NCBI GenBank assembly: GCA_037043455.1
Contig: JAWPHD010005068.1
Location: forward strand, 1-64,000
Direction: 5' to 3'
From: Cyrtodaria siliqua
Lineage: Eukaryota; Mollusca; Bivalvia; Adapedonta; Hiatellidae
Length of the DNA: 64,000 bases
In this document: piece by piece, positions 44,101 to 55,439 of the stretch
Numbering within the stretch: position 1 is the stretch's first letter
Layout of the letters: each line of letters starts with the position of its first letter
Notes under the pieces: model-generated
Databases searched by the model: none
What the model was told of the DNA's origin: nothing
What the model saw: the letters and a program-made list of their open reading frames with translations, nothing else
Position numbers and translations under genes: made by a program

Positions 44101-46470
44101 AGAAGGGCAGGTTTCCGGATTCCTGTGTAGAAGTCTAGTTAGTAAGAGAAGGGCAGGTTCCCGGATTCCTATGAATGAGTATAGTTAGTAAGAGAAGGAC
44201 AGGTTCCTGGATTCCTATGTAGGAGTCTAGTTAGTAAGAGAAGGACAGGTTCCTGATTCCTATGTAGGAGTCTAGTCAGTAAGAGAAGGACGGGTTCCTG
44301 GATTCCTATGTAGGAGTATAGTTAGTAAGAGAAGGACAGGTTCCTGGATTCCCTATGTAGGAGTATAGTTAGTAAGAGAAGGACAGGTTCCTGGATTCCT
44401 ATGTAGGAGTATAGTTAGTAAGAGAAGGACAGGTTCCTGGATTCCTATGTATGAGTCTAGTTAGTAAGAGAAGGACAGGTTCCTGGATTCCTATGTAGGA
44501 GTATAGTTAGTAAGAGAAGGACAGGTTCCTTGATTCCTATGAATGAGTATAGTTAGTAAGAGAAGGACAGGTTCCTGGATTCCTATGTAGAAGTCTAGTT
44601 AGTAAGAGAAGGACAGGTTCCTGGATTCCTATGTAGGAGTCTAGTTAGTAAGAGAAGGGCAGGTTCCCGGATTCCTATGTAGGAGTCTAGTTAGTAAGAG
44701 AAGAACAGGTTCCTGAATTCCTATGTAGAAGTCTAGTTAGTAAGAGAAGGACAGGTTCCTGGATTCCTATGTAGGAGTCTAGTCAGTAAGAGAAGGACAG
44801 GTTCCTGGATTCCTATGAATGAGTATAGTTAGTAAGAGAAGGACCGGTTCCTGGATTCCTATGTAGGAGTCTAGTTAGTAAGAGAATGGCAGGTTCCCTG
44901 ATTCCTGTGTAGGAGTCTAGTTAGTAAGAGAAGGACAGGTTCCCGGATTTCTATGTAGGAGTATAGTTAGTAAGAGAAGGACAGGTTCCTGGATTCCTAC
45001 GTAGGAGTATAGTTAGTAAGAGGTTCCTGGATTCCTATGAATGAGTATAGTTAGTAAGAGAAGGACAGGTTCCTGGATTCCTATGTAGAAGTCTAGTTAG
45101 TAAGAGAAGGACAGGTTCCTGGATTCCTATGTAGGAGTCTAGTTAGTAAGAGAAGGGCAGGTTCCCGGATTCCTATGTAGGAGTCTAGTTAGTAAGAGAA
45201 GAACAGGTTCCTGAATTCCTATGTAGAAGTCTAGTTAGTAAGAGAAGGACAGGTTCCTGGATTCCTATGTAGGAGTCTAGTCAGTAAGAGAAGGACAGGT
45301 TCCTGGATTCCTATGAATGAGTATAGTTAGTAAGAGAAGGACCGGTTCCTGGATTCCTATGTAGGAGTCTAGTTAGTAAGAGAAGGGCAGGTTCCCGGAT
45401 TCCTGTGTAGGAGTCTAGTTAGTAAGACAAGGACAGGTTCCCGGATTCCTATGTAGGAGTCTAGTTAGTAAGAGAAGGGCAGAGGTTTCCGGATTCCTGT
45501 GTAGGAGTCTAGTTAGTAAGAGAAGGACAGGTTCCTGATTCCTATGTAGGAGTCTAGTTAGTAAGAGAAGGGCAGGTTCCTGATTCCTATGTAGGAGTCT
45601 AGTTAGTAAGAGAAGGACAGGTTCCTGGATTCCTATGTAGGAGTCTAGTCAGTAAGAGAAGGACAGGTTCCCTATGTAGGAGTCTAGTTAGTAAGAGAAT
45701 GGCAGGTTCCCTATGTAGGAGTCTAGTTAGTAAGAGAAGGGCAGGTTCCCGGATTCCTATGTAGGAGTCTAGTTAGTAAGAGAAGGGCAGGTTCCCGGAT
45801 TCCTGTGTAGGAGTCTAGTCAGTAAGAGAAGGACAGGTTCCCTATGTAGGAGTCTAGTTAGTAAGAGAATGGCAGGTTCCCTATGTAGGAGTCTAGTTAG
45901 TAAGAGAAGGGCAGGTTCCCGGATTCCTGTGTAGGAGTCTAGTTAGTAAGTGAAGGGCAGGTTTCCGGATTCCTGTGTAGGAGTCTAGTTAGTAAGAGAA
46001 GGAAAGGTTCCCGGATTCCTATGTAGGAGTCTAATTAGTAAGAGAATGGCAGGTTCTCTATGTAGGAGTCTAGTTAGTAAGAGAAGGGCAGGTTCCCGGA
46101 TTCCTATGTAGAAATCTAGTTAGTAAGAGAAGGGCAGGTTCCCGGATTCCTGTGTAGGAGTCTAGTCAGTAAGAGAAGGACAGGTTCCCTATGTAGGAGT
46201 CTAGTTAGTAAGAGAATGGCAGGTTCCCTATGTAGGAGTCTAGTTAGTAAGAGAAGGGCAGGTTCCCGGATTCCTGTGTAGGAGTCTAGTTAGTAAGAGA
46301 AGGGCAGGTTTCCGGATTCCTGTGTAGGAGTCTAGTTAGTAAGAGAAGGAAAGGTTCCCGGATTCCTATGTAGGAGTCTAATTAGTAAGAGAACGTCAGG
46401 TTCCCGGATTCCTGTGTAGGAGTCTAGTTCGTAAGAGAAGGGCAGGTTCCCGGATACATATGTAGAAGTC
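38190..46470 (+). repeat. 45-47 bp minisatellite, about 8.3 kb, about 180 copies, SINE-derived
   Basis: The unit is GGAGTCTAGTTAGTAAGAGA, AGGACAGGTTCCCGGATTCC, TATGTA. It corresponds to the SINE family B segment reading GGAATCTATTCG, ATAATAAGAGTAGGGCAGGT, TCCCGGATTTCTATGTA. Monomer variants (CTGATT or CCCGGATT, AGTATAG or AGTCTAG, GGGCAGG or GGACAGG or ATGGCAGG) are arranged in higher-order blocks. About 39962-40560 is tandemly repeated with a 598-bp shift. About 41040-43110 recurs at 43921-45983 with a 2881-bp shift that becomes 2873 bp after an 8-bp deletion near 45022. A 446-bp shift is also present around 42.9-43.8 kb. Confidence 0.97.
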
Positions 46471-47280
46471 TTAGTAACAAGTAGTTAGCAATACCTGTTT
46501 GTGCTACACATGTTACACTCTTTGTATTATTACTATACTGTTGTTTCTTCAGTCGGTCGTGCAATATTGTCATACAGGAGTGCCGTACAGTCACTTATTG
46601 AATGAATGAATGAATGGTGTTTTACGGCACGTCGACACATAAATAGGTCATATTGTGCGCAAAACTGATGAATGATGAAGAAATGAAGGATTAATTAAAA
46701 ATTAATGTAAAATTAATGTAAATATATAAAGATAAAACTATTTACATGTAAGGGATGATATGGTAGTAATATAAACTATATATGTAAATCATCAGTGAGT
46801 TGTCATCTATTGAGAGAAGTTATAAATATGTGTGCAGGCCGCGCATTGTATATATAATCGACGTCAGTTAGTTTGTATACGCTATTACGCTATTAAATAA
46901 AAATAAAGTAATGAAAAACATGACTCACCCAAATAAGGTCATGGATACTACTGAAAACAAACAAGTATGTAATATCACGCTTAATATAATAATTTATACA
47001 GAACAAACCGCATTGAACCAAATAAATATTACGTATTACAGTTGAAACCAATACCGGAGCACCCGTGAGAAGTTTAAACTTTATGTCAACACTGTATTTA
47101 CTTCATTAGATATAATTTACTTCCTTATCTAAAAGTCCCTTTATACAGTAAGCAAGAGTACACATGACATTATTGATTTATTTTTGTTGTTTTTCATTAA
47201 AAATAGAGATACTTAAACCGTCATGCCGATAGGTTTTGTATGCCCTGACCATATATGTCCCTAATCACAAGCTTTAAGAA
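46471..47280. other. Intergenic, one short repeat tail
   Basis: GAATGAATGAATGAATGGTG then TTTTACGGCACGTCGACAC at 46599-46638 resembles a dispersed-repeat tail. The remainder is AT-rich with nothing recognised. No family-B SINE 3' tail is found after the minisatellite. Confidence 0.45.
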
Positions 47281-47282
47281 TT

Positions 47283-47674
47283 ATATCCCCTTTTGTGGAA
47301 TCCCATTGAAAGTGCATTAACAAAAGAAAAAATTAGAACTCAAATAATCCTGAATATTTTTAAATGTAACTTGCAGTTGAATATGTTTGCACTTTTATAT
47401 AGACTGTGATATATTTGAATAATAAATACTAACTTGATAAAAGTGTGTATTGATACATACTCAGCTTATGTCATACTCAAGGTCATGTGTGTGTTGACTA
47501 ATTCACATATTTATCAAGTATGTATTTATAATTCAAATGTAGCATTGCCTAGAAAAATGTGTAAACATGTTATACTGAAAGTGTCATGCAAACATTTTCA
47601 AGATTATTTGAGTTCTAATCTTTATATTTTTCAAATGTAATCTCAATGGGATTACACAAAAGGGGACATAATCT
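47283..47674. mobile_element. Fold-back MITE, almost entirely palindromic
   Basis: ATATCCCCTTTTGTGGAATC at the left is mirrored by GGATTACACAAAAGGGGACA at the right. Inner parts also pair: TAGAACTCAAATAATC with GATTATTTGAGTTCTAATC, and TTTGAATAATAAATACTAAC with TATGTATTTATAATTCAAAT. The centre is near 47478. No protein is encoded that I would accept. Confidence 0.75.
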
Positions 47675-47867
47675 GTAATGTTTCAGTTCGACGGAGTTAT
47701 GACACATGTTAAACTTCTATTCTAGATCAAACGATTTTTTTTCAGCATAAATCTTCGTCGGAGTCCGTTGTAATATTAACTTATATAGTGGCATGTTAGG
47801 CAGATGCATTTTAACCTACATTAACACCATTTATAGTAGATTTACTTGAAACCCGAAGCATAAGGTC

Positions 47868-48092
47868 GATGGTAAGATGCGATGGTCGATGGTAAGATGC
47901 GATGGTAAGATGCGATGGTCGATAGTAAGATGCGATGGTAAGATTCGATGGTAAGATGCGATGGACCATCGACCATCGCATGTTACCATCGACCATCGCA
48001 TTTACCATCGCATGTTACCATCGACCATCGCATCAATCGTAATGTACATTAGGCCTCTTCTTCTTCTTATCGACACCCCTCTCTCCTCTCTT

Positions 48093-48138
<46 letters not shown>

Positions 48139-50312
48139 AATATAAGCTCAGGTTTGTCAGTGAGACAATTTTATTAAATGTTAAATTGATAAATATGTTA
48201 AGACGAGTGTAATGAAAACTATTCAACCATGTTGGGTGGGTGGGTGGGTGTGGGTGAAAAAACCCTGCTTTGTTCAATTCTAATTATTTTTTAATTTTAT
48301 ATGAGCGTTCAACTTAGGCCTTTCAAAAAAGTTATGTGTGTTTAGGGTATCCCGACCCTACCTATTTTTTCTGGTGAAACAGCTTTTTTTTCAATTTACT
48401 AGAAAAATATATAAATCAAGGCTGTTTTGGGTATAAAATGCTATGTTCCTATATATATGTATTGGTCTTTTTTAATTCTTAAACAGGAGTATTGTGTCCA
48501 AATAGGGCTATTGGGTCCAAAAATAGACCCAATAATATTTTCAATGTTAGTGCAGGGGGGTGAGGCTCGTTATGCTTGTTAAAATGGACGTATTATCATG
48601 AAACGGGTATAATGGGTCGGACCCACTGGAAAAAAAAGTTTCCATAAATTTAGGTTATGTGATCGTTGGCATTGTCACCCTTCTGTGTCTGGGTTTGGGT
48701 AGGTTCCAGTGGGGAGAGGAAGGGTGGCAGGGCGCGCGCCAATATAAACTCTCGAAAAAATACTCACCAACCTCAAATTGCGGACATCCTTGTTAAAACC
48801 TGGATCTATACCCTGTATTGTGGATTGACTAGATAAATGCCAGACCACCCCTGTCCCCACCATGCTCTTAATGTTTCTTCAGGCCCTCAGACAACTAGTA
48901 AAATATAAGGACGATTGACCTTAAAAAGTGAGGCACTGTATGTTTTATGCATAGTTATAATCAATAAGTGTCATTTAAAAAGTTGATTGTGAACCTTTAT
49001 ATACTTATGTTTCATGTGTTACTCCAATGTATGCACTCCTCACCCGCCATCAAACACTTGTTTACAATATTTGGGAATGGAAAACTTGGTCAAGTTCGAT
49101 ATCAAGAGTGGCCGTAGAGCGTGTGTCATAACTCGATGGTCGATGGTAAGATGCGATGGTCGATGGTAAGATGCGATGGTAAGATGCGATGGTCGGTGGT
49201 AAGATGCGATGGTCGATGGTAAGATGCGATGGTCGATGGTAAGATGCGATGGTCGATGGTAAAATGCAATGGTAAGATGCGAAGGTCGATGGTAAGATGC
49301 GATGGTCGATGGTAAGATGCGATGGTCGATGGTAAGATGAGATGGTAAGATGCGATGGTCGATGTTAAGATGCGATAAGATGCGATGGTCGATGTTAAGA
49401 TGCGATGGTAAGATGCGATGGTCGATGGTAAGATGCGATGGTCGATGGTCCATCGCATCTTACCATCGACCATCGCATCTTAAGATGGTAAGATGGCCCT
49501 AACAGGACACCGTAGTAACATGACAGAAAACGGAAAATAGTAGGTAGGGTAGGTACGGATTTATTTTCATATATATTTATATATATATATATTAATATAT
49601 TAATATTAATAGTGAATTAATTTCTATTTTACATGAAATTATTTAGGGCAGTGTATGGTCATGTGATCATGTGAAATTGTTGAAGTGTCAATGAAATTAA
49701 TATCGTTATTGTGAATTAATTTCTAATACAATTATATGGAAGAACACAAATGATCCTTAGAAAATTTTGAGTAGTATATATAGGAACATAGCATTTTATA
49801 CCTAAAACAGCCTTGATTTTTATATTTTTCTGGTAAATTGGAAAAAAATGCTAGGTTCACCAGAAAAAATAGTAGGGTCGGGTTACTCTAAACACACAGC
49901 GTTTTGCAAGGCCTAAGTTGAACGATCATATAACATTAATTAGAAATGGAACAAAGCCGGTTTCGTTCACCCACACCCACCCACCTAACATGGTTGAATA
50001 GTTTTCATTACACTCGTCTTAACATATTTATCAATTTGATATTTAATAACATTGTCTCGCTGACAAACCTGAGCTTATATTGAGAGAGAGAGAGATGGGG
50101 TGTGGGGGGAGGGGGGGGGGTTGGGGGAGAGGAGAGAGGGGTGTCGATAAAACGAAGAAGAGGCCTAATGTACATTATGATTGATGCTATGGTCGATACC
50201 ATCGACCATCGCATCTGACTATCGACCATCGCATCTTACCATCGACCATCGCATCTTACCATGGTCGATGGTAAGATGCGATGGTAATATGGCCTTAACA
50301 GGACACCGTATA
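47868..50312. mobile_element. Fold-back element complex with 20-bp satellite and about 430-bp inverted arms
   Basis: Arms 48019-48460 and 49771-50200 are inverted copies (AATGTACATTAGGCCTCTTC, ATCGACACCCCTCTCTCCTC, ATATAAGCTCAGGTTTGTCA and GGGTATAAAATGCTATGTTC on the left, all mirrored on the right). Outside the arms, and again at 49130-49490, is a short-period satellite of GATGGTCGATGGTAAGATGC that switches strand to form palindromes. Two similar ends occur: GGCCCTAACAGGACACCGTA at 49493-49512 and GGCCTTAACAGGACACCGTA at 50292-50311. This suggests two nested or adjacent related elements. A CT microsatellite lies in the left arm and a G-rich counterpart in the right. No transposase is visible. 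Confidence 0.75.
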
Positions 50313-50337
50313 TTGGAGAGAAACGTTCTAGTATTTG

Positions 50338-50932
50338 GATAATATACTCATCAAAAAAAGGTATTACCCCTCTTTTTTGCTGGTATTCCTATAGGTCACT
50401 TTTTGAAGGCGTTGGACAGTTTAAACAGTGTAAACTTGAAGTAAACATTTTTTTATTTGATGTTTGTAAGCACACTTCACTGTGTACTAAATATTCCATG
50501 AAACAGATTCAAATTTTGCCAAGCAATACTCTTTTATGGATGCTATCACAGACATATTAATAAACATATAGAAAACTTCCTACATGTATCTTAACCAATG
50601 AAGTAACCAAAATATCACGTGGCACCTGAACTTTTCCTTCTATCTTCTCTCTCAATTATTCACTGATTTTGATGAAAATACATTCAAAAGATTCATAGTG
50701 AATAGCAAAATGGGATTATAATAACTTATGTTTATTAAAAATTGCATTTAACGTGTGTAAATGCAGTCACCGAGAGTGATTCTTTCCTGAGTTAGTCCCA
50801 ATTTTGTTTTTGGTGTTGTTTTGGTGATTATCCATCTAATTATTATATATACATCATTAATTATTTCCTGTTTTGCTCTCTAAATAATAAGAGAAAGAAA
50901 AAGGGGTACTTTTTATTTTTGCTCAGTATATG
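50338..50932. mobile_element. MITE-like element, about 0.6 kb
   Basis: The left end ATATACTCATCAAAAAAAGG then TATTACCCCT is mirrored on the right (AGGGGTAC-like in reverse: ATATACTGAGCAAAAATAAA then AAGTACCCCT). The interior shares TTTGTAAGCACACTTCAC and ACTAAATATTCCATGAAACA with the reverse complement of 5826-6354. A fragment recurs at 54225-54290 (GTAAATGCAGTCACCGA, TTCCTGAGTTAGTCCCAA). Confidence 0.65.
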
Positions 50933-50984
50933 TTACCAGTTAAGCAGGGCAGATCGTAAATATTTACCTTAGATTAAAGTTAAC

Positions 50985-52445
50985 ATTTGTAACTTACTAA
51001 ATTCAATAATGCATGAAGTTTAACATGTGTTACGTACTTAATTCAATAATGCATAAAGTTTAACATGTGTAACGTACTAAATTCAATAATGCATGAAGTT
51101 TAACGTGTGTAACTTACACAATTCAATAATGCATGACGTTTATCATGTGTTACGTACTTAATTCAATAATGCATGCAGTTTAACATGTGTTACGTACTTA
51201 ATTCAATAATGCATTAATTCAATAATACATAAAGTTTAACATGTGTTACGTACTTAATTCAAAAATGCATAAAGTTTTACATGTGTAACGTACTAAATTC
51301 AATAATGCATACAGTTTAACATGTGTTACGTCCTTCATTCAATAATGCATACTAAATTCAATAATGCATAACGTTTAACATGTGTTACGTACTTAATTCA
51401 ATAATGCATGCAGTTTAACATGTGTTACGTACTTAATTCAATAATGCATTAATTCAATAATGCATAAAGTTTAACATGTGTTACGTACTTAATTCAAAAA
51501 TGCATAAAGTTTTACATGTGTAACATACTAAAATTCATTAATGCATAAAGTTTAACATGTGTTACGTACTTAATTCAATAATGCATGCAGTTTAACATGT
51601 GTTACGTACTTAATTCAATAATGCATTAATTCAATAATGCATAAAGTTTAACATGTGTTACGTACTTAATTCAATAATGCATAAAGTTTTACATGTGTAA
51701 CGTACTAAACTCAATAATGCATACAGTTTAACATGTGTTACGTACTTCATTCAATAATGCATACTAAATTCAATAATACATAACGTTTAACATTTGTAAC
51801 GTACTGAATTCAATAATGCATAACGTTTAACAAGTGATACGAACTTAATTCAATAATGCATAAAGTTTAACGTGTGTTACGTACTTCATTCAATAATGCA
51901 TACTAAATTCAATAATGCATACCGTTTAACATTTGTAACGTACTAAATTCAATAATGCATAACGTTTAACATTTGTAACGTACTAAATTCAATAATGCAT
52001 ACCGTTTAACATTTGTAACGTACTAAATTCAATAATGCATAACGTTTAACATGTGTTAGGTACTTAATTCAATAATGCATAAAGTTTAATATTTGTAACG
52101 TACTAAATTCAATAATGCATAACGTTTAGCATGTGATACGTACTTAGTTCAATAATGCATAAAGTTTAACATGTGTAACATATTAAAATTCATTAATGCA
52201 TAGAGTTTAACATGTGTTACGTACTTAATTCATTAATGCATAAAGTTTAACATGTGTTACATACTAAAATTCATTAATGCATAAAGTTTGACATGTGTTA
52301 CGTACTTAATTCAAAAATGCATAGATTTTAACATTTGTAACGTACTAAATTCAATAATGCATAACGTTTAACAAGTGATACGTACTAAATTCAATAATGC
52401 ACGACGTTTAACATGTGTAACTTACTTAATTCAATAATGCTTTAA
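50985..52445. repeat. 40-bp minisatellite, about 36 copies
   Basis: The unit is GTACTTAATTCAATAATGCA then TAAAGTTTAACATGTGTTAC. Some copies carry an inserted ATTCAATAATGCATT half-unit, and blocks such as 51130-51290 recur at 51370-51530 and 51560-51700. AT-rich and non-coding. Confidence 0.95.
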
Positions 52446-53394
52446 GAAAGCCGATTAAACAATCTAGAGCAGAATACTATGCTGTTTAAGTCAAATTCGT
52501 TCATAAGTAAAAACTAACCACGAAACGCCACGCACACCGTCTTGCACTGACTTTATCCTATGTATACACTGAAACATGTATTGATAACACACCGACACTT
52601 ATAGTTAAAGCTACATACCCTGTATTTAAATCGTTTTCTTTTTTGCAGGCGTGTCTTTATTTGTAACGCCGTGTTGAACAGTTCATGACGAAATCGGGTA
52701 TTTAAGCGATTCAAATTTAACGCAGGACATGAAATAATCTTCTATTGCAAAACTGGCCAAACGGCTTCGTGCCATATGGCCCGTATAAATAAAATAGTTT
52801 AGTAGTAGCAGGACATCATTTACTTTATAGACAACGAGCAGTGCACATCGTATCCGTACACAGGTAACATTATGATTTCCAAGATATCTTTTTGCCTCTT
52901 TCGTGGCTCGAAGAGACGACGTTCTAATTTACAGTACAATGTACTTACCACTGAGCTATTGCGACTTGCTGAGATCATTGTATATTTAGTAACATATATT
53001 AGGATGCAAAATAACTTAGCACATTTATCGACTCTAAAGATGTATCAGTATATATTCCATCATCTCGCACGTATTTATTAAATAACCATGTGTACTATTA
53101 TCAATTTTACTAAGATTCCGTCTCGAAACTTTAATCTCGATTTTTTATTTAGTGCATGATAAGTGTTTACGTGTGTGTGCTATAGTTATTACGTTATGAC
53201 TATTTAGTGTTAGAAATACTACTAGATACAAACAATATTCCGTGGTGTAGTGGTAAAAATGTCATGTTACAAATAAAAGTGTAAGGTCCCTATTTCAAAT
53301 CTCGTCAACTCTTTTTTTATGAACTATATTCGGAAGCCGTATATTATCGATCTTATACCTGTACGAATGCTAGATAAAATGTGATAGTTGATGC
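52446..53394. other. Intergenic with a weak tRNA-like segment
   Basis: 53238-53312 reads CCGTGGTGTAGTGGT at its start and a degenerate box-B-like TTCAAATCTCG at its end. It is too diverged to call a tRNA gene or a SINE with confidence. Nothing else was recognised. Confidence 0.35.
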
Positions 53395-53640
53395 AACGTT
53401 TTCTGGCTTATATAGCCTACCGACGTTTTGGCCGTTCTTCGCATTGGTTAACGGTGAGATGATATACATGTATCTTTGCCGATGCGTATACATCATTAAT
53501 TGTAATTCAAGATTAAATTGATAACATTGCATATTAGGTGCATTGGTTAACGGTGGTTAACGGTGAAGTGATATACCTGTATATATGCCGATGCGTATAA
53601 ATGGCGTTGTTGAATACAATACGTATACATTGCTACACGT
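53395..53640. repeat. Imperfect direct duplication of about 120 bp
   Basis: GCATTGGTTAACGGTGAGATGATATAC followed by GCCGATGCGTATA at 53441-53490 (written here in parts: GCATTGGTTAACGGTGA, TGATATAC, GCCGATGCGTATA) recurs at 53541-53610 with an extra GGTTAACGGT. Confidence 0.6.
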
Positions 53641-54675
53641 CATAATTAGAGAGTGGCTCACATATATTTACTAGATAATGATTTGTTTGTGTAACGCTTA
53701 TTGTATAAGATTATTGTGTTAAAGAACCGACGTCTAAAACAGCATACGCTTCCCGGAGTGGAGCTAAGCCCTTTGGGTGTGTAGGCCCTCTAGGTGATTC
53801 ATCGAATAACGTAATGAGCGGGTGGGGATGGTCCCCGTACCGGGACAACATGGTCACGTTTTCATAGGAGCAACAACCCCCGGGACACAGTGGAGGAACT
53901 TCAACACACAACCTCGTTGGAGACTGTTCATCGCGTCATCAACCCTCATAGGCTTTTGATGACAATCAACGATCATTGGAGTCGCACATCATGTTGTTCA
54001 TAAGCTCTCGCGCATCAAAAACATCGCGTTAGACCACCATTCTTTGCAACGTTTGTAACTTCGACAACACTTTCGTATCATATATATAGACAGTCGACAT
54101 ATTTATTGTTTGTGATAATACTACGAACGTCTTATACGTTCATGAGAACAGTCGTTTTCATATTTTATCTGTGTATTCGCTTGTTTTTGTTGATAATTGT
54201 ATACATATTTAACATATTTTAAAAGTTGCATTCAACGTATGTAAATGCAGTCACCGATATTGATTTTTTCCTGAGTTAGTCCCAACCACTAGGGTCATCT
54301 TGCGACACCGTGACTTATTCATATTCATGAGTTACTCGTAGTATCTGTTTAAGTATAGCGTCTGTAGCTTTAAGTATCACCTATGAATACTTCACCCGTT
54401 TGTTTTCCATCCAGATGATTACTAATCACTCACACCAAAAGCAGACAAGCAAGGTTTTACGCAAGCGTAAAAAAGCTGCCTATAAACACGCATGACTGTG
54501 AGCCTGTGAACTGATAGGAATGCAAACAATTGTTTGTATAATTAATGCAAATCTGAGAGTTAGCAAGCTGAAATAAGTGTTGCTTTAAGCAATAACTACG
54601 CACTGGATGCGTCAATAGTGTTCACTGTTAAACTTGGCCAAGGTCTTATTGATATAATTATTTATGTTAGTTAAA
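53641..54675. other. Intergenic, nothing firmly recognised
   Basis: 53711-53911 is locally GC-rich and open for 66 codons on the minus strand with a Cys-Pro-rich start, but resembles no family I know. 54225-54290 is a fragment of the 50338-50932 element. No other signal was found. Confidence 0.4.
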
Positions 54676-54740
54676 CAAATTAACAACACAGACATTTTAA
54701 CGTTTCGGCTTGACAGCCTTCATCAGAATTTAATTTTCTG
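54676..54740 (-). ncRNA. Candidate hammerhead ribozyme of Penelope-like retroelement type
   Basis: On the minus strand 54726-54691 reads CTGATGA, an extra A, stem II GGCT with loop GTCA and AGCC, then GAAAC, a minimal stem III (ACG to TGT around TTAAAA), and the cleavage triplet GTC at 54693-54691. The catalytic core positions (CUGAUGA...GAAA and UH at the site) are all present. Stem I could form from AAATTAA before the core and TTAATTT after the site, but the first positions next to the core do not pair. The very short stem III matches hammerheads described in Penelope-like elements. No reverse transcriptase or GIY-YIG frame is seen nearby, so this is a terminal remnant. Confidence 0.5.
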
Positions 54741-54971
54741 ATATAATCATTCAAATGCAAATTGATAAAATATCAGAATTCATTTTAAGCAGCAGCGTGG
54801 ACAAGCTGAATTTGCTTCTTTTTCACTTCTTTTTGGCATTATAAATAAAACCGATATAACGCTAAACCTTGTCGTTATATATTCAGGGATTCAATAAATT
54901 TCCAGGATCTTCATCCATGAAAACACTTTTAAAGAGTTGCTCTTATTCCATTCCAGTACTTGCGATTTCAT

Positions 54972-55166
54972 TCAGGTGCACTTGCGATTCCAATCTGCTC
55001 CGTAAACATCCCGGAAATAACATTGCCGCATTCTATACTGAGTAGACTGATCTGCGAAAACGTCAAATCCACAGGCGAAACGGTAACCTTTGAACATTCC
55101 AAAATATGTGTGTATACCATTCAAGTTCTTTAGACGAGTTCTCCAGGAATTCAAGTTGTAAAACAT
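54972..55166 (-). other. Short open frame of unknown significance
   Basis: 64 codons on the minus strand, with aromatic and Cys residues (YFGMFKGYRFACGFDVFA). It is preceded by no obvious acceptor and is unlike any family I recognise. It may be a decayed exon or random. Confidence 0.15.
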
Positions 55167-55439
55167 GCTTATTGTCAGCTACATGATTCACAGTCAGTTA
55201 ACCATAGACAAATAAAACAAAACATTTAAGAATCAGCTGCCATCGGCAGCTGAATCACCCAAGTTTACACTTTTTGTTTAATTTCTGGCCGCCATTACCA
55301 TAAAAGTCGAAAGCTTAAAACATCTTAACAAACCACTGAATATATTACAACATTTTCACTTTATAAATGATTGCCAACCCCTATCTTGCTTGTTCACGCT
55401 AAGTTCCCAGTGTCAAAAATAGCTGCGCCTCAGGCGTAC

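Noticed and set aside
34985..46470. CRISPR-like arrays
   Set aside because: The repeats are directly adjacent 32-47 bp units with no unique spacers, in a eukaryotic context with no cas genes.
47811..48212. ORFs in the GATGGT satellite (also 49040-49473)
   Set aside because: They translate the 20-bp satellite (TIDHRILPS-type repeats) and switch strand with it. No protein family is involved.
53238..53312. A tRNA gene or SINE head
   Set aside because: Box B is degenerate and no body or second copy was found.
53711..53911. Cys-Pro-rich 66-codon frame
   Set aside because: There is no recognisable domain, splice context or homologue in the window. Local GC richness alone does not support a gene.
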